Part shown: positions 36,210 to 45,249 of the stretch, one piece after another | How the letters are laid out: each line of letters opens with the position of its first letter | Position numbering within the stretch: position 1 is the first letter of the stretch | Source of the DNA: UBA3775 sp964584255 | Lineage (GTDB): Bacteria; Bacillota; Clostridia; Lachnospirales; Lachnospiraceae | Direction: 5' to 3' | Assembly (NCBI GenBank): GCA_964584255.1 | Contig: CAZOZM010000003.1 | Span: 62,001 to 126,000, forward strand | DNA length: 64,000 nt | Notes under the pieces: generated by a model | What the model saw: the letters and a program-made list of their open reading frames with translations, nothing else | What the model was told of the DNA's origin: nothing | Databases searched by the model: none | Position numbers and translations under genes: made by a program

Positions 36210-36250
36210 CCCGGTCGGATTTACCGGATGAATCCGACCGGGTTTTTTAT
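36210..36250 (+). terminator. Terminator of paaK
   Basis: A perfect 12-bp stem, CCCGGTCGGATT/AATCCGACCGGG, has a 9-nt loop and is followed by six T. Confidence 0.95.
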
Positions 36251-36335
36251 TTCATGTCTTTTAGATACTTTTTCAACAGGAAAGCGCAATAATACGGAAA
36301 CCTCCAAAATGTATTCGGTTATATTACACACAAAA

Positions 36336-36434
36336 CAGAGCGAATATACAACAATGCGTTACACTTTTCTGAGCGAATATTTCCATCAGTGTTACACTTT
36401 TCAGAGCGAATACGACTCATCTCAGCACACTTTT
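36336..36434 (+). repeat. 33-bp intergenic tandem repeat, three clear copies
   Basis: Units at 36336-36368, 36369-36401 and 36402-36434 share GAGCGAATA and (in the first two) GTTACACTTTT; the third ends AGCACACTTTT. Weaker copies flank on both sides. In one plus-strand frame the units read as 11-residue repeats with SEY and TF, but there is no start codon with a ribosome site. The rest of the gap 36251-36581 shows nothing gene-like. Confidence 0.8.
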
Positions 36435-36581
36435 TATAATAAATACAATTCTGACGGCACATTGCATTAGTATTTCAGTTTTATTTCTTTATGGTCAGTC
36501 CGGCATTTTCAAATCATTAAGTTCGATTCACAGGTTTAACGATTTCGTTGTATATATGCCTTATGTATCTAAAAATGTTTT

Positions 36582-36609
36582 AAAAGCCCCGGGATTACCG
36601 GGGCTTTTT
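36582..36609 (-). terminator. Terminator of the metal ABC transporter operon
   Basis: AAAAGCCCCGG/CCGGGGCTTTTT forms a strong hairpin just beyond the stop of the permease gene. It can act in both directions. Confidence 0.9.
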
Positions 36610-37452
36610 CTATTTTATAAATTTTCCAATTATACAATTCAGAAAATAAATACACATATCAGTTACAACAACCGTTGCACCTATCGGCGTAGAGAAAAGC
36701 ACCGAAAGAATTATGCCGAAAAAAGCTCCTATCACCGAAAGCACTGCCGAATAAACAACCACTGCCTTAAAGCTGTGCATGATGCGCATGGCCGAAAGAG
36801 CCGGGAATATGAGTAGTGCCGTTATCAGAAGCGAACCGACAAGATTCATTGCCAGCACAATTATTACCGATGTAATTACCGCAATACACATATTATAAAA
36901 TCCGGTATTCTTTCCTGCCGCCTTAGTAAAGCTTTCGTCAAATGTTACGGAAAAAATCCGGTTGTAAAAAAATATAAAAAATGCCGTTGTGAGAACCGAC
37001 ATAATAATGCAGAGCAAAACTTCGCTTTTGGTCAGCGTGAGAATGCTTGACGAACCGAACAATGTTGAGCAGACATCTCCGGAAACATTTGCTGATGCAG
37101 AAAAAACATTCAGCACAAGATAACCGACCGCCAATGCTCCAACTGAAAGCATTGCAATGGCGGCATCGCCCTTTACTTTCGTATTCTGACCGGTTTTAAG
37201 CAGAAGCACCGCTGAAACCATTGTTATCGGCATTACGATGAACAGATTGTTTGACACATCAAGTACCGTTGCGATTGCAAGTGCACCGAAAGCCACATGT
37301 GAAAGTCCGTCACCTATGAATGAAAATCTTTTAAGTACAAGCGTTACCCCCAAAAGAGAGGAACAAAACGCAATAAGCACGCCTACTACAAGTGCATATC
37401 TAACAAACGGAAAGGATAAATAAAACTGAAGCTCAGTTATTATATCTCTCAT
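36610..37452 (-). CDS. Zinc/manganese-type ABC transporter permease (ZnuB-like)
   Basis: This 280-aa protein has about eight hydrophobic segments and matches the ABC-3 metal permease family: GVTLVLKRFSFIGDGLSHVAFGALAIA near residue 40, and a C-terminal GAFFGIILS stretch. It forms the membrane channel for metal import. Its ATG overlaps the stop of the ATPase gene by one base. It is the last gene of the three-gene operon. Confidence 0.9.
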   Translation of the reverse strand: MRDIITELQFYLSFPFVRYALVVGVLIAFCSSLLGVTLVLKRFSFIGDGLSHVAFGALAIATVLDVSNNLFIVMPITMVSAVLLLKTGQNTKVKGDAAIAMLSVGALAVGYLVLNVFSASANVSGDVCSTLFGSSSILTLTKSEVLLCIIMSVLTTAFFIFFYNRIFSVTFDESFTKAAGKNTGFYNMCIAVITSVIIVLAMNLVGSLLITALLIFPALSAMRIMHSFKAVVVYSAVLSVIGAFFGIILSVLFSTPIGATVVVTDMCIYFLNCIIGKFIK

Positions 37453-38153
37453 TACTGCCCTCCTGATACGATGAAATGACGTGATATGTCATTTTCCAAA
37501 TACTCTTCTTTTGTGCCAAAGAAACTCTTCTGTCCGGACACGTGCAAAACGTGAGTGGCATATTCAAAAGCCTGCGGATCATGAGAAACCATGATAACCG
37601 TAGTCCCCTTTTTATTGAGATTCTTTATTATTTCATAAAGTTCATTTGTAACTACCGGATCGAGACCTGAAACAGGCTCATCCATCAGAATTATTTTCTC
37701 CGTTGCACACAATGCCCTGGCAAGAAGTGTACGCTGCTGCTGACCACCGGATAAATCCCTGTAGCATCTGTTTCTCAGCTCCCACATACCCATTTCCTTC
37801 AGCTTTTCTTCTGCCTTCTTTTTCTCGGTTTTTCCATAAAACGGTCTGTGGCCCAGGCTTGAAAGAGTTCCTGATAATGCCACTTCCTTTACCGTGGCAG
37901 GGAAATCCTTCTGCACCACCGTCTGCTGGGGAAGATAACCGATGTCCGAAGCCCTAAGCCCGTCACCGTAGATAATCTCACCGCCCATGGGTTTAAGAAG
38001 ATTTAAAACCGCCTTAACAAGTGTACTCTTACCTGCTCCGTTTTCACCGACAATGCACAGATAATCTCCTTTGTTTACAACAAACTCAATTCCTCCTGCA
38101 ATTTTCATGCCGTCGTAACCAAGTGTAAGATTTTTACATTCTATATATGACAT
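37452..38153 (-). CDS. Zinc/manganese-type ABC transporter ATPase (ZnuC-like)
   Basis: This 233-aa ATPase has Walker A GENGAGKSTLVKA, the Q-loop GYLPQQ, signature LSGGQQQRTLLARAL, Walker B KIILMDEPVSGLD and the H-loop MVSHDP. It powers metal uptake with the adjacent permease and binding protein. It starts 3 bp after the lipoprotein stop, with GAGGTAGGT as ribosome site. Confidence 0.93.
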   Translation of the reverse strand: MSYIECKNLTLGYDGMKIAGGIEFVVNKGDYLCIVGENGAGKSTLVKAVLNLLKPMGGEIIYGDGLRASDIGYLPQQTVVQKDFPATVKEVALSGTLSSLGHRPFYGKTEKKKAEEKLKEMGMWELRNRCYRDLSGGQQQRTLLARALCATEKIILMDEPVSGLDPVVTNELYEIIKNLNKKGTTVIMVSHDPQAFEYATHVLHVSGQKSFFGTKEEYLENDISRHFIVSGGQ

Positions 38154-38155
38154 AC

Positions 38156-39169
38156 CTACCTCTTTCCAAGTGCTCTTTCTAATACAGAAAGATTTTCCTC
38201 CATCACCGAATAATACGTCGTCCCTTTCTCCGTTTCATCAGCCGAAACCGATTGAAGTGAATCAAGTTCAAGAATCTCTGCCGTTCTGTTTTTCGTATTA
38301 TAGAGTATCGTTTCAGCCACCCGCCTGTCTGAACCATCGATTACCAAAATAACCGGTACCTCAAGCTCATCTGCCTTGCCGGAAAGGAAAGTTATCGTCT
38401 CAAACCCGGCTTCCGTCTCCGCACTGCATCCCGGAAAGGCTGCATAATACGCAATTTCGTAATCCTCGAGAAGATATCTGAATGGAAATCTGTCTCCAAA
38501 AATCAAAGTATCTCCGGTCGCATGTTCAACCGCGTCGGAAAAACGTTCATCCAGAAGACTGAGTCTTTCTCTGTAAGCATCTCCGTTTTTCCCATAATCA
38601 TCCGCATATTCCTCATCAAGCCCGGCAATCATTTCCGTCAGCTTTTCAACAATCACATCCGCATTTTTTAAGGAAAGCCATACATGTTCGTCATATTTCG
38701 CCACCTCATCCTCATGGCCGTCATGATCTGAATGGTCATGGTGAGCGTGGTCATGTTCCCCCTGCATTCCCTCCGTAATTTCCTCTTTAACAAGTTTTTC
38801 GCCTAGATAGTCCATCAGACACAGAGAAACAATCTCATCATTTACGGCTTCGGAAAGAACATCTTCTGCCCATGCTTCCGATTCTCCGCCAACATAAATG
38901 AACAAATCTGCCGTGGAAATGTCGGCAATATCCGCAGCTGTCATCTGGTAACTGTGCATGTCTGCGCCGTTGTCCGTAATATATGAAATACTGAATCTGT
39001 CCGAATGACCGGATGTAATTTCCCTCACCCAGTCATACTGTGAAAAATCCGTACATACTATCTTTATCCTGTCACTGCTGTCCGCCCGGAAATCATATCC
39101 GCAGCCACAGAAAACAAAAACAAAAACAACTGACATCATTAATAAAACCAGGTTTTTCCTGACCCTCAC
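38156..39169 (-). CDS. Zinc-binding lipoprotein of the ABC transporter (ZnuA/AdcA-like)
   Basis: This 337-aa protein has a lipoprotein signal ending FVFCGCG, with the second Cys as the likely lipid site. The domain is of the metal-binding SBP_bac_9 type. A His/Asp-rich loop (HDHAHHDHSDHDGH, about residues 145-160) is typical of zinc-specific members, and is followed by YDEHVWLSLKNADV with a metal His. Start: AGGAGG lies 8 nt before GTG 39169 but only 2 nt before ATG 39175, so GTG is preferred. The loop argues for zinc over manganese. No clear Zur box was found. Confidence 0.9.
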   Translation of the reverse strand: MRVRKNLVLLMMSVVFVFVFCGCGYDFRADSSDRIKIVCTDFSQYDWVREITSGHSDRFSISYITDNGADMHSYQMTAADIADISTADLFIYVGGESEAWAEDVLSEAVNDEIVSLCLMDYLGEKLVKEEITEGMQGEHDHAHHDHSDHDGHEDEVAKYDEHVWLSLKNADVIVEKLTEMIAGLDEEYADDYGKNGDAYRERLSLLDERFSDAVEHATGDTLIFGDRFPFRYLLEDYEIAYYAAFPGCSAETEAGFETITFLSGKADELEVPVILVIDGSDRRVAETILYNTKNRTAEILELDSLQSVSADETEKGTTYYSVMEENLSVLERALGKR

Positions 39170-39280
39170 GGACATGTCCTCCTTTTCGCAATGAATTTGC
39201 GACTCATTCGCATTTTTAAAATTTACCATAAAAGCCTCATAAGGTCAAGATATAATTTAAAACTTCTGCAGCTAAATAAA

Positions 39281-39324
39281 CACAACCCAAAAAGCCCGGC
39301 ATGAGCCGGGCTTTTTGGGTTGTG
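39281..39324 (-). terminator. Terminator of the SemiSWEET-like gene
   Basis: A perfect 20-bp inverted repeat (39281-39300 and 39305-39324) with loop ATGA includes AAAAAGCCCGGC/GCCGGGCTTTTT. The U run falls within the arm. Confidence 0.9.
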
Positions 39325-39379
39325 TTGTGTCATTATATATTAGGTAATCTAAGTATCTTAAAGCACTGAGGCTTAAGGC

Positions 39380-39691
39380 TTAGGCCTTTGCTGTAACCAT
39401 CTTGTCACTTACAATGCCTGCTTCTCTCTTCTTGTCTGCACGAAGATTTACGAAGTAAACGACAATGTTCATTGCAACAATAAGTATGTTAAGAACATAT
39501 ACTGCTAAAACATAGTTAAACTGTCCGCTGACAATTTTTGCAGAAATACCGGCAACATAACCGAAAGTTATGAGAAGAATGAATGGAAGACTCATTCCCT
39601 TTGCTGATTTAATCTTAATATTCTTTACAAGGTTGATTGGCCATGATAAACCAAAACATACTAACATAATTGCTTCTAATAACTGTGACAT
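39380..39691 (-). CDS. SemiSWEET/PQ-loop-type small membrane protein
   Basis: This 103-aa protein has three hydrophobic segments. Its first segment ends LSWPINLVKNIKIKSAKGMS, a PQ-loop-like Pro motif followed by a basic loop, as in clostridial SemiSWEET relatives that form dimers and move sugars. Family and length fit, but the substrate is unknown. It is monocistronic with its own strong terminator and lies 56 bp after the SGNH-like gene on the same strand. Confidence 0.7.
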   Translation of the reverse strand: MSQLLEAIMLVCFGLSWPINLVKNIKIKSAKGMSLPFILLITFGYVAGISAKIVSGQFNYVLAVYVLNILIVAMNIVVYFVNLRADKKREAGIVSDKMVTAKA

Positions 39692-39747
39692 TCTTAATCT
39701 CCTTTTACTCTTTCTTAATTAAAACTTCCGGAACTCAATCTGCCGTT

Positions 39748-40299
39748 CTACACTGTCATTGCATCTGCAAAGCTTATCCCTTTGTCAAAAAGACATACCT
39801 TCATGTTTTTGAAGAACCAGTAACTTGAACCTTCCTGCTTACTGCAGTTGTTTGTTCCTATGAATCTGCAGCCGCATTCCTCGGCAATCTTCTCAAGCTG
39901 ACTGTTAAAAACATCAACATCAGGAATCGCATTGTCAAGTCCCATAATGTACAGCTTGGTGTTCCTGAATGCAATGTGTACATTGTAGAGCATCCATCTG
40001 TACTGCTCGGCAAATTCCTCAGGAGTAATGCCCTCTTCAACAATCTCCCTCTCGCCAAGATAGAAAACAAGTTTTGATGGCTGCAGCGCCTCTACATACT
40101 CATTACAGTAAGCTGCCGCATCCCTTATTAAAAGGTCATCACAGCTTCTGTTGTAAACTGCCTTGCTAATTTCATAATCCGAAAACATCTCACCGATTTT
40201 GATGTCCTGTGCTCTTCCCGAACCTACAAGACAAATCTGACCGGATTTAGCGAATTCATTTAGCTTAATGTACTCATTAAGCAAATCCTTCTTTAACAT
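39748..40299 (-). CDS. Hypothetical protein, SGNH/GDSL hydrolase-like
   Basis: This 183-aa cytoplasmic protein has no clear signature. The pattern ICLVGSGR, YNRSCDDLLIRD, KLVFYLGERE and KLYIMGLDN is reminiscent of SGNH-fold strands (block I Ser-Gly, then a Gly-rich strand), but GDSL itself and the Asp-x-x-His block are not evident. It is divergent from a LysR regulator gene (240 bp between the starts), which suggests that regulator controls it. The family assignment is tentative. Confidence 0.45.
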   Translation of the reverse strand: MLKKDLLNEYIKLNEFAKSGQICLVGSGRAQDIKIGEMFSDYEISKAVYNRSCDDLLIRDAAAYCNEYVEALQPSKLVFYLGEREIVEEGITPEEFAEQYRWMLYNVHIAFRNTKLYIMGLDNAIPDVDVFNSQLEKIAEECGCRFIGTNNCSKQEGSSYWFFKNMKVCLFDKGISFADAMTV

Positions 40300-40484
40300 A
40301 TTCGTCCTCTTTTCTGATTTCAGTTTTGATATGCATATCTCGTTTCCGTCTAATAATCTACCACTAAAAACATATTGCGTCTAATATATAATATGTATGC
40401 TTTTAATAACGTCTGCATTATAAGTTCACAAAAACATATAATAAAATATAATTCACTTGCAATATATTTATAAGTTTGATATTA

Positions 40485-40506
40485 TTGATTTGGGTAAAAC
40501 CATCAA
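40485..40506 (+). promoter_or_regulatory. LysR-type binding site candidate
   Basis: The inverted repeat TTGAT-N12-ATCAA lies about 35 bp before lysR in the AT-rich 240-bp divergent spacer. It fits the T-N11-A type of LysR site. The rest of the spacer shows only AT-rich promoter-like sequence. Confidence 0.45.
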
Positions 40507-40539
40507 ATAATCAGACAAAATTCAAAAAAAGGAGAAACT

Positions 40540-41403
40540 ATGGAACTTCTTCAGTTAAAATATTTTTACGAGGCTGCGAAACTCCAGCACATCTCAAACA
40601 CGGCAAAAAAACTTAATGTCGCACAGCCTTCAATCACACAGTCAATACACCGGCTCGAATCCGAACTCGGAGTCAAACTGTTCCGTGCCTCCGGCAGAAA
40701 CATTGTTCTTACCGAATACGGTATCTATTTAAGAGACAGAATCGCTCCCGTAATCAACATCCTTGATTCTCTTCCGGAAGAAATCGCGGACATGGCAAAC
40801 CTTAACAAAAACACGATAAAACTTAATGTTATGGCCGCCTCCACCGTGTTAACTTCCGCGCTCATAGAATATCAGAAGCTTCATGACAATATCAAATTCA
40901 TGATCAACCAGACCAACGAATCCGAAACTGCCGATATTGACATCTTCACGCAGCCGTTCTACCAGAAAACAGGAAAGACAACCTACGTTTTCTCGGAACA
41001 GATATTTCTTGCAGTTCCAAGAAAATCAGCATATTCCGAACTGGATTCAATCTTTCTTGAAAATGTAAGGAATGAAAACTTCATCAGTCTTGCCGGTTCA
41101 AAGGCATTAAGACAGATATGTGACCGCTTCTGTATGCACTCGGGATTTACACCTAAAATCATTTTTGAAAGCGACAGCCCTGCTGCTGTCCGAAATCTTA
41201 TAGGTGCTCACATGGGTATAGGTTTCTGGCCGCAGTACACCTGGGGAAGCATCGACGAAACCTCCATTAAACTTCTTCCGATAAAATCCCCTATCTGCCA
41301 GCGAGATATAGTAATAAAATGTAATGGCGACCAAAATAAAAAAGAAGTCCTCGACTTCTTTGAATTCCTTAAAAACTACTTTGAAAGACTCAACTCCTAC
41401 TAA
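40540..41403 (+). CDS. LysR family transcriptional regulator
   Basis: This 287-aa protein has an N-terminal winged helix (LKYFYEAAKLQHISNTAKKLNVAQPSI pattern with residues 1-60) and a C-terminal effector domain. AAGGAG precedes the ATG. It is divergent from the SGNH-like/SemiSWEET pair and convergent with an NhaC antiporter gene; the divergent pair is the more likely target. The effector is unknown. Confidence 0.92.
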   Translation: MELLQLKYFYEAAKLQHISNTAKKLNVAQPSITQSIHRLESELGVKLFRASGRNIVLTEYGIYLRDRIAPVINILDSLPEEIADMANLNKNTIKLNVMAASTVLTSALIEYQKLHDNIKFMINQTNESETADIDIFTQPFYQKTGKTTYVFSEQIFLAVPRKSAYSELDSIFLENVRNENFISLAGSKALRQICDRFCMHSGFTPKIIFESDSPAAVRNLIGAHMGIGFWPQYTWGSIDETSIKLLPIKSPICQRDIVIKCNGDQNKKEVLDFFEFLKNYFERLNSY

Positions 41404-41496
41404 GTAAACCTGTCTTATCTAAGGAATCATCGAAAAAAAGCAGCACAAACCGACTTTATGATTAACCAACCACAATGGGTTTTTGAACAACAAAAA

Positions 41497-41585
41497 AAGC
41501 CACATTATCACATCAGCTGAATGTGCCGTAGTGTCCGGTTCTGAACGAACACTATGCTGCATTCACAAAAGTGATAATGTGGCTT
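41497..41585. terminator. Large two-tier hairpin between convergent genes
   Basis: A perfect 15-bp outer stem, AAGCCACATTATCAC/GTGATAATGTGGCTT (41497-41511 and 41571-41585), encloses an imperfect 17-bp inner stem (41518-41534 with 41549-41565, 13 of 17 paired). A runs and T runs outside allow termination of both lysR and nhaC. It is long for a terminator and could also be a small mobile repeat. Confidence 0.7.
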
Positions 41586-41597
41586 AATTTTTACTTT

Positions 41598-43097
41598 TTA
41601 TACCTGCTTTTCCTCAGATTTGCCGATGTATTTTACGAGCATTACAAAGCCTATTATGAGGACCAGTCCGAAAATCATAGGAAGGACCGGATTTTTACAG
41701 AGACCCGCTACCACATAGGTAAGGCATGAAATCACTGCTACCACGATAACATAAGGAATCTGGGTTGAAACATGATTGATATGCTCACACTCCGCTCCCG
41801 CCGATGCCATTATCGTCGTATCGGAAATAGGTGAACAATGGTCTCCGCATACAGCTCCTGCCATACATGCTGAAATGGAGATTATCATGAGAACAGGATC
41901 TGAATCCTGGAAAATGTTTACTACAATCGGAATAAGTATTCCGAACGTACCCCAGGATGTACCCGTTGCAAATGCGAGAAGCGAACCAACAATAAAAATG
42001 ATTGCAGGAAGCATTGCCGTAAAACTCTTAGCATATGTTCTTACAAAATCCGAAACGAAAACATTTGCACCAAGGCTGTCTGTCATTGCTTTAAGCGTCC
42101 ATGCAAGAGTAAGTATCAGAATGGCCGGGATCATTGCCTGAAAACCGGAAGGAATACACTCGACACAATCCTTAAATCGGATTACACGTCTTATTGAATA
42201 GAAGGCAATTGTTATCAGCATTGCCATAAATGAACCGATAACGAGTCCGACCGGAGCATCACTGTTTGCGAATGCATTTACAAAGCTCTCACCATTGAAA
42301 AAACCACCGGTATATATCATACCGAGAACACATGCCGTGATAAGAACGATAATAGGGAATACAAGGTCAATTACACCGCCCTTTTTAAGTCCGTCCTCCT
42401 TTACTTCAGCATCATCTCCATCTGCAGCTTCCGCAAGCATCGCTTCATATTCGTACTTTTTCATGGAACCAAATTCAGTTTTGGTTACTATCATTGCTAT
42501 CAGGAAAACAATAGTGAAGATTGCATAGTAGTTGTACGGAATGGCGCGGATAAAGATAGAAAGACCATCCTCTCCTTCAACAAAACCGGTAACTGCTGCC
42601 GCCCATGAAGAAATCGGTGCAATTATGCATACCGGAGCCGCAGTCGCATCAATTATGTATGAAAGCTTTTCTTTTGAAATCTTATACTTGTCTGCTACCG
42701 GCTTCATAACACTGCCGACCGTAAGACAGTTGAAATAATCATCAATAAATATAAGCACTCCGAGAGCCACGGTAGCAAGCTGCGCTCCTACCCTTGTCTT
42801 AATGTGCTTCTGTGCCCATCGCCCGAAAGCGGCTGAACCACCTGCCCTGTTCATCATGCTTACCATAGCCCCGAGAATTACAAGGAAGATAATGATACCG
42901 ACATTTGACGGCTTGGATAAAACGGAAATAAAACCATCCTCTATAACATGAGTCATTGTAACTTCAGGATTAAATTCTGCAAATAAAAGACCGCCTGCCA
43001 CAACACCGATAAAAAGAGAACTGTAGGCTTCTTTGGTAATAAGTGCTAAAACAATAGCAATAAGCGGCGGTAATAACGCCCACGCTGTACCATACAT
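41598..43097 (-). CDS. NhaC-family Na+/H+ antiporter
   Basis: This 499-aa protein has about 12 hydrophobic segments and IFIDDYFNCLTVGSVMKPVAD, DATAAPVCIIAPISSWAA and GDHCSPISDTTIMASAG, conserved in the NhaC/malate-lactate antiporter family. It exchanges sodium and protons, possibly with organic acid transport. AAAGGA lies about 8 nt before ATG 43097, so this in-frame start is preferred over ATG 43118, which overlaps the site. A sodium antiporter fits a cell that also has a sodium-pumping decarboxylase. Confidence 0.88.
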   Translation of the reverse strand: MYGTAWALLPPLIAIVLALITKEAYSSLFIGVVAGGLLFAEFNPEVTMTHVIEDGFISVLSKPSNVGIIIFLVILGAMVSMMNRAGGSAAFGRWAQKHIKTRVGAQLATVALGVLIFIDDYFNCLTVGSVMKPVADKYKISKEKLSYIIDATAAPVCIIAPISSWAAAVTGFVEGEDGLSIFIRAIPYNYYAIFTIVFLIAMIVTKTEFGSMKKYEYEAMLAEAADGDDAEVKEDGLKKGGVIDLVFPIIVLITACVLGMIYTGGFFNGESFVNAFANSDAPVGLVIGSFMAMLITIAFYSIRRVIRFKDCVECIPSGFQAMIPAILILTLAWTLKAMTDSLGANVFVSDFVRTYAKSFTAMLPAIIFIVGSLLAFATGTSWGTFGILIPIVVNIFQDSDPVLMIISISACMAGAVCGDHCSPISDTTIMASAGAECEHINHVSTQIPYVIVVAVISCLTYVVAGLCKNPVLPMIFGLVLIIGFVMLVKYIGKSEEKQV

Positions 43098-43224
43098 TTT
43101 TTTGATTCCTTTCGACATTCATTTGTTTAGATAAAACGGCAGTTATATAATACTCCCTTTTACTCATTTCATCCATTATAGCATATATATCCGGATCATG
43201 AAGGTTAAACTTGTCTTTTTTTGT

Positions 43225-43252
43225 AAAAAAAAGGGATATCCGCCGATATCCC
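43225..43252 (-). terminator. Terminator of rfbD
   Basis: GGGATATC/GATATCCC with a 4-nt loop is followed by eight T on the minus strand. Confidence 0.92.
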
Positions 43253-43275
43253 TTAAATAATAAATCAGTCTTTAA

Positions 43276-44193
43276 TTAGAATTCCTTTAATTCTTCAAGA
43301 TATCTTGAAAGAGCATCCTGCCATGTAGGAAGCGGTATAAAACCGTTCTCTACAAGCTTCGACTTATCAAGCCTCGAATTGAAAGGTCTTGCAGCCTTAG
43401 AAAGGCCGTATTCTTCGGTTGTAACCGGAATAACCTTTGTATCATAGCCTGCCTGCTTGAAGATTTCACAGGTAAAATCATACCATGAAATATATCCGCC
43501 TTCATTTGTTGCATGATAGTAACCGTACTTCTCGGTTTCAGTCATATCCACAAGAAGTCTGGCAAGGTCGTAGGTGTAAGTAGGCGTTCCGATTTGGTCA
43601 TTAACAACCCTTACCGTATCGTATTTCTTTCCGACATTAAGCATGGTCTTGATGAAATTCTTTCCATTAAGACCAAATACCCAGGCAATACGGACGATGA
43701 AATACTTTTCAAGATTTTCACTTACGGCAAGCTCACCCTCAAGCTTTGTCTGACCATAAACACTTAAAGGCTTGTAATCACGGCAATCAGGTTCCCAAGG
43801 CTTGGTTCCCTGACCGTCAAAAACATAATCGGTGGAGATGTATACCATCTTGCATCCGATTTCCTTACATACAAGAGCAATATTTTTCGTACCGCCTGCA
43901 TTTATCGCACGAACTTTCTCAACCTTGTCATCATCCTCGGCAAGATCTACTGCCGTCCATGCCGCACAGTGAATTACGACATCAGGATTAACTTCCTTTA
44001 TGACATTTTCAACAGCCTCACTGTCCGTTATGTCGAGTGAAACATAAGGAGCCGTTGTAACGAAAGAACCGTCCATTGTACCGCTGTAAACATCAGCAAT
44101 GTCTGAACCTACTCCCTCATGTCCCCTTTTATTAAGCTCGTTCATAACATCATGTCCAAGCTGACCTGCAACACCTGTTACAAAATACTTCAT
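43276..44193 (-). CDS. rfbD: dTDP-4-dehydrorhamnose reductase-like protein
   Basis: This 305-aa short-chain dehydrogenase has the Rossmann motif VTGVAGQLG, HCAAWTAVDLAEDD, and the catalytic YGQTK. It matches RfbD, which makes dTDP-L-rhamnose. The other three rfb genes are not in the window. It follows an LCP gene and closes the capA-to-rfbD run. GGGAGGTAATT precedes the ATG. Confidence 0.9.
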   Translation of the reverse strand: MKYFVTGVAGQLGHDVMNELNKRGHEGVGSDIADVYSGTMDGSFVTTAPYVSLDITDSEAVENVIKEVNPDVVIHCAAWTAVDLAEDDDKVEKVRAINAGGTKNIALVCKEIGCKMVYISTDYVFDGQGTKPWEPDCRDYKPLSVYGQTKLEGELAVSENLEKYFIVRIAWVFGLNGKNFIKTMLNVGKKYDTVRVVNDQIGTPTYTYDLARLLVDMTETEKYGYYHATNEGGYISWYDFTCEIFKQAGYDTKVIPVTTEEYGLSKAARPFNSRLDKSKLVENGFIPLPTWQDALSRYLEELKEF

Positions 44194-44207
44194 AATTACC
44201 TCCCGCC

Positions 44208-45230
44208 TTACTTTTCTTCAGTATAAGGCTCATAAAATAAATCAAGAACAACCTGCTGTATTGAAGAATCATCTGCATAGAATTCAATGAATTCCTTACC
44301 CTTTACGGCTTCACCCTCAATTGTTCTTATACCGTTGTCCGTATAGTAAAGGGCATTATTGCACACGTCCGAAAGCTGCTGTATCGTACAGTCGGATACA
44401 AGATATTCGGATACTATACCAAGCATGTCGAAAATAAAAGTATCACTCTCTTCCGCCGCTGCGACAACGCAAGGCTTCAAGGCATTAAGATACTGTCTCT
44501 GTCTCTCCATACGACGCAGATTCGTAGGTTCCTCCAAGCCGTATCTGGTTCTTACATACGCCATTGCCTGCTCGCCGTCAAGCTTTAATTCCGCACCCTT
44601 GCTCATTTCAGGAAATTTTTCCGAAAAGTCATCAAGGACGGTAAGCGTAACGCCGCCAACCTTGTCATTTAGTATGCCTACCGAATCCATTGTGGTTGCA
44701 ATATAGTGATTGACCTCAATTCCATAGAACAGACCTGAAACTGCCCTCGCCGCATTACGGCAGCTGTCACTTCCGCCCCTGCCGTAAGTATGCGCCAACG
44801 CAATCTGACCGGTAAAACTTCCGGCCTCCTCACCATTAATACCAAGCTTTGTAATCTCCGTCATGGTATCACGGTTTATGTGTACTGCCGTATAACTCTC
44901 ATTGTTATGGTCAAATACCAGAAGCACGAGAAAATCCGACTGCTGGTTATTGTTGTAACTCGAACCGGTAACATCCTCGATATATTTGTCAACGCCGAGT
45001 ATCAGCACCGTTTCAAGATTCTCCTTAAAAGCATAACAATCTTCACCGACATAAATCAGCTCCCTCTCTTCTTCATATGCAGGAGTTGAAACCGCAGAGC
45101 TTGCAGTATCTTCCGTAGGCTTTTTATTTTCCCATTTTGATAATGCGAATAAAAGCAGGAGCCCTGCTAATACAATGACCAGCATTGTCAGCACGGCTCC
45201 TGCCATTCGCCTGTTAAATTTTATCTTCAT
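44208..45230 (-). CDS. LytR-CpsA-Psr (LCP) family glycopolymer transferase
   Basis: This 340-aa protein has an N-terminal basic stretch and one membrane segment (about residues 10-31), then an extracytoplasmic LCP domain: LILGVDK, a SDFLVLLVFD stretch, HINRDTM with catalytic Arg, and AMAYVRTRYGLEEPTNLRRMERQRQ with conserved Arg residues. Such enzymes attach polysaccharides to peptidoglycan. ATG 45230 has AGG upstream; the in-frame TTG at 45236 is disfavoured. It fits a wall-anchoring role for the nearby polysaccharide locus. Confidence 0.92.
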   Translation of the reverse strand: MKIKFNRRMAGAVLTMLVIVLAGLLLLFALSKWENKKPTEDTASSAVSTPAYEEERELIYVGEDCYAFKENLETVLILGVDKYIEDVTGSSYNNNQQSDFLVLLVFDHNNESYTAVHINRDTMTEITKLGINGEEAGSFTGQIALAHTYGRGGSDSCRNAARAVSGLFYGIEVNHYIATTMDSVGILNDKVGGVTLTVLDDFSEKFPEMSKGAELKLDGEQAMAYVRTRYGLEEPTNLRRMERQRQYLNALKPCVVAAAEESDTFIFDMLGIVSEYLVSDCTIQQLSDVCNNALYYTDNGIRTIEGEAVKGKEFIEFYADDSSIQQVVLDLFYEPYTEEK

Positions 45231-45249
45231 TAACAAACCTTTTAGTAAA

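Noticed and set aside
36171..36470. 99-codon frame covering the 33-bp repeats
   Set aside because: Its start lies inside the end of paaK and it runs through the paaK terminator; no independent ribosome site. Kept only as a repeat.
39188..39212. Possible Zur operator before the zinc lipoprotein gene
   Set aside because: Only a 5-bp inverted repeat (AATGA/TCATT) is present, and it does not fit known Zur or AdcR sites.
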